From assembly GCA_002685315.1 (NCBI GenBank), contig NYXJ01000019.1, forward strand, positions 2,495 through 12,379: DNA of 9,885 nt, written 5' to 3'. This document shows positions 6,292 to 9,885 of this stretch, in pieces. The notes below the pieces were generated by a model. It was not told the DNA's origin. It saw nothing but the letters and a program-made list of their open reading frames with translations, and did no database searches. A program made the position numbers and the translations under genes. Source of the stretch: Methanobacteriota archaeon. GTDB taxonomy: Archaea; Thermoplasmatota; Poseidoniia; Poseidoniales; Thalassarchaeaceae. Position 1 is the first letter of the stretch, and each line of letters begins with the position of its first letter.

Positions 6292-8169
6292 ATGGCGTGG
6301 CGTGACCTCCGTGAATATCTTCTAAATCTGAGAGATTCTGATGAACTAATTCGTATCAGTCACCCTGTTGATTGTTATTTAGAAGCAGGATGCATCGCTG
6401 ACAAATTAGTAAAGAAAGGTGGTCCAGCAATTATTTTTGATCAACCAAGATTAGCGAATGGAGAAATTAGTAAATTTCCACTTGCTATGAACCTTTTTGG
6501 AACTAGAGAAAGAACGAATAAAGCATTAGGAGTTGAAAATCCAAAAGAGATTGGAGAAACAATGGTTGGACTGATGAAACCAGATATCGGTGGAATCCTA
6601 AAGAAACCATGGACAGGTTTAGAATTGGCAATGCAAGGAATGTCTATGGCTCCAAAAAAAGTTAGGAAAGGAGCATGTCAAGCTGTTGTGATGAAAGATC
6701 CTGACATGACCAAACTTCCAATCCCGACAACATGGCCTATGGATGGCGGACCATTCATTACATTACCACTTGTTGTAACTAAGGATCCAAAAACTGGTCA
6801 ACATAATATGGGAATGTATAGAGGACAGATTTTTGGTAAAAAAGAAATTGGACTACATTGGCAAGCACATAAACACGCAGCAGATCATGCGGACGATGTT
6901 GGGAAAGAAAATCGAATGCCTGTAGCTATATGTTTAGGAGGTCCTCCACCAGTAATGTTCAGTGCAATTTCTCCTTTACCAGACAATCTTTCAGAGTATG
7001 AATTTGCTGGATTACTGAATAAAAGAAGACTAAGGATTACAAAATGTCTAACCAACGACCTATGGGTTCCCGCAGAAGTTGACTTTGTAATTGAAGGATA
7101 TACAATACCAGGAGAAACAAGAACTGAAGGCCCTTTTGGAGATCATTTTGGATATTACTGTTTAGAAGAAGAATATCCAGTAATGCATGTAACTGCAATT
7201 ACACATCGTAAAGACCCGACAGTTCCAATGACAATTGTTGGAGTACCACCGATGGAAGACGGTTACTTAGGTGAGGCAATTGGTGATGCATTCAGACCAG
7301 TACTACAATTTCAGCACAGAGATGTTAAAGATTTATTTTTGCCTTTAGAAACTGGTTTCCATAATCTTGCAATTGTGGCTTCTAAACAACGGTATCCTAG
7401 ACAAGCAAGGAAAACAGCCCTGGGATTAATGGGTGCAGGACAAATGATGTTCTTAAAATCCATAATTGCAGTAAATGAAGATCATAATGTAAAAGATCTC
7501 GAGGCATTACTGAAAGCTTTAGATTATAATGTAAGAATCCCTGAAGATTTAATCATCCTTGATGGAATGGTCGCTGATTCTCTAGCTCATGCTTCCCCAT
7601 GGCAAAATGTACACTCAAAGCTACTAATTGATGCAACCACTCCAACTCCTAACGACCCTAGAGCAAATGAACCTAAGATGATGGGATGTCCTGATTCTTT
7701 AGGAGTATCTGCTTCAGGAATAGAGGGAGTTACTAAGGCCAAAATGATGGCTTCATCAATGCTAGTTGTAACTACTAATGTTGAAGGTGGACCAAGGCCA
7801 GAATCTAGTATGGAAGAAGTAAATGAAGAAACTGCTAAGGCTCAAAGAGAACAAATAGCACGAATTAGAGATGAGATTTGGTCATTAGAAGCTGCTAAAA
7901 ATCTTAGATGGTTATTCATCACTGATGATGATGCAGATTTAGATGATAAACACTGGAGAAGACGATTATTATGGCAATTATTTTGTAGATTTGAAGTTTC
8001 AAGAGATTTCCACTTTGATGAGCAAAGGAAAAGAGTTGCTTGGGACGCCACTGCGCCAATTCCGTCCAATGAAGGACCGCTACCTGTGAGAAGATGGCCT
8101 GCGGTAACATTACACGACCCTGAAGTTGAAGAAAAGGTAGATGCTTGGATGGAAAGAGAGGGATTATGA
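6292..8169 (+). CDS. ubiD: UbiD-family prenylated-FMN decarboxylase, menaquinone (MqnL-like) type
   Basis: UbiD enzymes decarboxylate aromatic or unsaturated acids using prenylated FMN. From the ATG at 6292 the protein has 625 residues, longer than E. coli UbiD (about 500) and close to the long forms tied to futalosine-type menaquinone synthesis. It begins MAWRDLREYLLNL and ISHPVD, as usual for the family. The cofactor and metal block is NMGMYRGQ with Asn172 and Arg177, then His195 and Glu237; the spacings agree with those I recall for Asn168, Arg173, His191 and Glu233 of fungal Fdc1. The signature ETRTEGPFGDHFGYY (275-289) should hold the catalytic acid. The C-terminal 130 residues are charged and include DDDADLDD. 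An upstream in-frame ATG (6244) would add 16 residues unlike the family and intrude on the divergent promoter. UbiA follows directly. The family is firm, the exact substrate inferred. Confidence 0.93.
   Translation: MAWRDLREYLLNLRDSDELIRISHPVDCYLEAGCIADKLVKKGGPAIIFDQPRLANGEISKFPLAMNLFGTRERTNKALGVENPKEIGETMVGLMKPDIGGILKKPWTGLELAMQGMSMAPKKVRKGACQAVVMKDPDMTKLPIPTTWPMDGGPFITLPLVVTKDPKTGQHNMGMYRGQIFGKKEIGLHWQAHKHAADHADDVGKENRMPVAICLGGPPPVMFSAISPLPDNLSEYEFAGLLNKRRLRITKCLTNDLWVPAEVDFVIEGYTIPGETRTEGPFGDHFGYYCLEEEYPVMHVTAITHRKDPTVPMTIVGVPPMEDGYLGEAIGDAFRPVLQFQHRDVKDLFLPLETGFHNLAIVASKQRYPRQARKTALGLMGAGQMMFLKSIIAVNEDHNVKDLEALLKALDYNVRIPEDLIILDGMVADSLAHASPWQNVHSKLLIDATTPTPNDPRANEPKMMGCPDSLGVSASGIEGVTKAKMMASSMLVVTTNVEGGPRPESSMEEVNEETAKAQREQIARIRDEIWSLEAAKNLRWLFITDDDADLDDKHWRRRLLWQLFCRFEVSRDFHFDEQRKRVAWDATAPIPSNEGPLPVRRWPAVTLHDPEVEEKVDAWMEREGL
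8158..8162 (+). promoter_or_regulatory. Ribosome-binding site of ubiA, deciding between two starts
   Basis: GAGGG lies inside the last codons of ubiD. Two ATG codons follow in frame, at 8166 and 8169. The spacer is three bases to the first and six to the second; the other Shine-Dalgarno sites in this window use five to seven, so 8169 is preferred. That start shares one base with the ubiD stop (TGATG), mirroring the TAATG junction after rps2. Confidence 0.6.
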
Positions 8170-9107
8170 TGGGAACAAAAGAGATTCTAGAGTTTGTGAA
8201 AATTGAACATACTCTTTTCTCTCTTCCATTTGTTCTTATTGGATATATTCTTGCTTACAACCAATTTTTCTATGACCCTAGTTCAAGCGATTTAGAATGG
8301 ATAAGAATGGATTTGCTTTGGATTCTGGTAGCAGCAGTTGGAGCTCGTGGACTTGCAATGGCTCTGAATCGTATTATTGATCGCGATATAGATGCTGCAA
8401 ATCCACGCACATCAGGCAGACACTTGGTATCTGGTTCTATGTCAATGAATACTGCTTGGAAATTATCTGCAATCTTTCTAGGTATGCTTTTGATTGGTGC
8501 ATGGCAACTTAATGAAGTTGCATTAATGATGGCTTGGTTACCAGTTCTTGTATTCGTAATTTATCCTTACACTAAGCGTTACACGTGGCTCTGTCATTTG
8601 TGGCTTGGGTTATGTTTAGGTTTAGCACCAGCAGGAGCTTGGGTCGCAGTTGCTGCCGATGTACATGGTTGGGCAGCAATTACAGGCCTAGATGGTGGTG
8701 ACTTTCTTTGGTTTCCTACAATATTCTTCATTTCCTTAGGTGTAGCTCTTTGGATAACTGCTTTTGATATTAATTATGCAAGGATGGATGTTGAAAGTGA
8801 TAGAGAAAACGGAATCAATTCATTTCCTGCAAGATTTAGTGATCAAACAACGACTAGAACTTCAATTCAGTTAACTCTTCTATGGTTTGCTTGCTTTGCT
8901 ATATCTGATCCAATGAGTGAAATATGGTTCTTAGGAGCTGCAGGGCTTATGTCGATAGCTAATGTTGTAGTAATTCTAATGAGAAATAGGTTAGATGATT
9001 TTCAGACTACTTTGTTTAGAGTTTCAATGTTAACAGGTTGGGTCCTACTGATTGCAACTATTTTGATGGACCCATCGGCTAATGTCGATACCATAATTGA
9101 GGGATAA
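8169..9107 (+). CDS. ubiA: UbiA-family prenyltransferase, probable menaquinone-pathway (MqnP-like)
   Basis: This integral membrane enzyme joins a polyprenyl diphosphate to an aromatic acid. The 312-residue product has the two Asp-rich magnesium/diphosphate motifs: NRIIDRDIDAANPRT with Asn67, Asp71 and Asp75, and FDINYARMDVESDRENGINS with Asp200, Asp207 and Asp211. Between them lies YPYTKRYTWLCHLWLGLCLG (132-151), a block characteristic of the UbiA subgroup linked to futalosine-pathway menaquinone synthesis. About eight hydrophobic helices are visible, for example near 15-32, 48-65, 100-131, 143-163, 181-199, 232-245, 252-271 and 284-300. The start at 8169 is chosen from the GAGGG spacing; 8166 is possible. 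Its gene begins on the last base of the ubiD stop, so the prenylation and decarboxylation enzymes are made together. A role in ubiquinone synthesis is unlikely in an archaeon. The family is firm, the substrate inferred. Confidence 0.93.
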   Translation: MGTKEILEFVKIEHTLFSLPFVLIGYILAYNQFFYDPSSSDLEWIRMDLLWILVAAVGARGLAMALNRIIDRDIDAANPRTSGRHLVSGSMSMNTAWKLSAIFLGMLLIGAWQLNEVALMMAWLPVLVFVIYPYTKRYTWLCHLWLGLCLGLAPAGAWVAVAADVHGWAAITGLDGGDFLWFPTIFFISLGVALWITAFDINYARMDVESDRENGINSFPARFSDQTTTRTSIQLTLLWFACFAISDPMSEIWFLGAAGLMSIANVVVILMRNRLDDFQTTLFRVSMLTGWVLLIATILMDPSANVDTIIEG

Positions 9108-9108
9108 A

Positions 9109-9885
9109 ATGTTTGTTTTGAAGTCGGATTATGGGACGGCTGGAGATCAAGAACAAGCTATTCAAGAATTGATTAAACAAATCAACGAAGGTCAAGAAAG
9201 ATGCGTATTGATGGGAGTTACTGGCTCTGGGAAAACATTTGCAATGGCCAATATTATCGAAAGATTACAGATTCCAACATTAATATTGTCTCATAATAAA
9301 ACTCTTGCAAGGCAATTATGGCAAGAAATGAGTGAGCTTTTTCCTGAAAATGCAGTCGAGTATTTCGTTAGTTATTATGACTACTATCAGCCAGAAGCGT
9401 ACCTCCCTGGAAGGGATATGTATATTGATAAAGAATTACAAATGAACGAAAGGATAGAGCAAGAAAGATTCTCTACAGTTGCCTCACTAGTTAGTAGGCC
9501 GGATGTTATTGCAGTAGGGACTGTTTCAGTGATCTACGGGCTTAATCCTCCTGAAGTTTTCCAACAATCACACGTTCGTCTTAGTGTAGGTCAAGAAGCT
9601 GATCCCCAAGATATAGTCAGAGAGTTAGTGGGATTACAGTACAGAAGAACCACTGGAGAAATTGTTAGAGGAGATGTTAGACTTAGAGGAGAAGTACTTG
9701 ACATATGGATGCCAAGTAGGGACGATCCAATTAGGATTAAATTTGGATGGGATGGGATTGAAAGAATACAAGTTTGTGAAGCGATATCTTGGGAACCACT
9801 AGATGAAATCGAGGAAGCATGGATTCACCCTCGACAATTCTACATGACCAGTGAAGATAAGTTTGGTAAAGCTATTGAAGATATA
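9109..9885 (+). CDS. uvrB: UvrABC system protein B, excision nuclease helicase subunit (C-terminus missing)
   Basis: UvrB is the damage-verifying helicase of bacterial-type nucleotide excision repair, loaded on DNA by UvrA and then recruiting UvrC. The frame is open for 259 codons from the ATG at 9109 to the window edge, roughly 40 percent of a normal UvrB of about 670 residues. It shows the Walker A motif GVTGSGKT (36-43, Lys42), LSHNKTLARQLW (60-71), PENAVEYFVSYYDYYQPEAY (79-98) leading into the tyrosine-rich DNA-gripping beta-hairpin, NERIEQERFSTVA (113-125) and VGTVSVIYGL (136-145). After these comes the start of the UvrA-interacting region (about 150-245). GAGGG (9099-9103) lies five bases before the ATG, inside the end of ubiA, and only one base separates the genes, so uvrB is probably co-transcribed with ubiD-ubiA. 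UvrABC in archaea is generally seen as bacterial in origin. Confidence 0.96.
   Translation, partial: MFVLKSDYGTAGDQEQAIQELIKQINEGQERCVLMGVTGSGKTFAMANIIERLQIPTLILSHNKTLARQLWQEMSELFPENAVEYFVSYYDYYQPEAYLPGRDMYIDKELQMNERIEQERFSTVASLVSRPDVIAVGTVSVIYGLNPPEVFQQSHVRLSVGQEADPQDIVRELVGLQYRRTTGEIVRGDVRLRGEVLDIWMPSRDDPIRIKFGWDGIERIQVCEAISWEPLDEIEEAWIHPRQFYMTSEDKFGKAIEDI

Noticed and set aside
7842..8110. Minus-strand frames opposite the end of ubiD
   Set aside because: They are antisense shadows created by the skewed codon use of the ubiD C-terminus.
6292..9107. Reading ubiD-ubiA as ubiquinone biosynthesis
   Set aside because: Archaea generally lack ubiquinone, the UbiD is of the long menaquinone type, and the YPYTKRYTWLCH block of UbiA fits the futalosine-linked subgroup.
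1..9885. Mobile element, CRISPR array or defence island
   Set aside because: No transposase, integrase, long direct or terminal repeats or spacer-repeat pattern was seen; nearly all DNA is accounted for by housekeeping or respiratory genes.

Overview
The window reads as a piece of an AT-rich archaeal chromosome, most likely from a marine planktonic euryarchaeon of the Poseidoniia (Marine Group II) or a relative. The archaeal evidence is an archaeal-type ribosomal protein uS2, a long archaeal FKBP with a C-terminal extra domain, a geranylgeranyl-reductase-family flavoprotein and short TATA-like leaders. A CcmF haem lyase, a probable menaquinone-type UbiD/UbiA pair and a bacterial-type UvrB fit an aerobic surface-ocean lineage with many acquired bacterial genes. 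The lineage call is inference; no rRNA gene is present to confirm it. Gene density is very high and no mobile element, tRNA, rRNA or CRISPR array is visible.

Left half, minus strand, read from right to left: a geranylgeranyl-reductase-family protein (6213-4963) overlaps ccmF (4973-2592). After a short gap with a possible terminator and promoter comes a long FKBP-type prolyl isomerase (2513-1818). A 158-base gap carrying a TATA-like element inside a small dyad leads to a secreted lipoprotein of unknown function (1659-1042). A 73-base gap with a GC-rich inverted repeat leads to rps2 (968-354). The rps2 stop codon overlaps the start of an unrecognised protein with an HCALCDITH motif, which runs off the left edge (354-1).

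Right half, plus strand: a divergent promoter region of about 78 bases (6214-6291) separates the reductase from ubiD (6292-8169), ubiA (8169-9107) and uvrB (9109 to the right edge). The plus-strand genes are packed as one unit: ubiA starts on the last base of the ubiD stop, and uvrB starts one base after the ubiA stop.

The central genes suggest a shared membrane redox theme. UbiA would prenylate an aromatic acid, UbiD would decarboxylate an aromatic ring (both as in futalosine-type menaquinone synthesis), the divergent reductase could saturate the prenyl chain of the quinone or of archaeal lipids, and CcmF attaches haem to c-type cytochromes. UvrB is the functional outsider. Five genes have clear Shine-Dalgarno sites (GAGGG, GGAGG or GGAG, 5-7 bases from the start). 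The two genes facing each other across the divergent region have none and may be leaderless. I see no strong sign of an unknown defence or mobile system. The most open items are the HCALCDITH protein, the orphan lipoprotein, the inverted repeat before rps2 and the joint placement of the reductase with the quinone genes.
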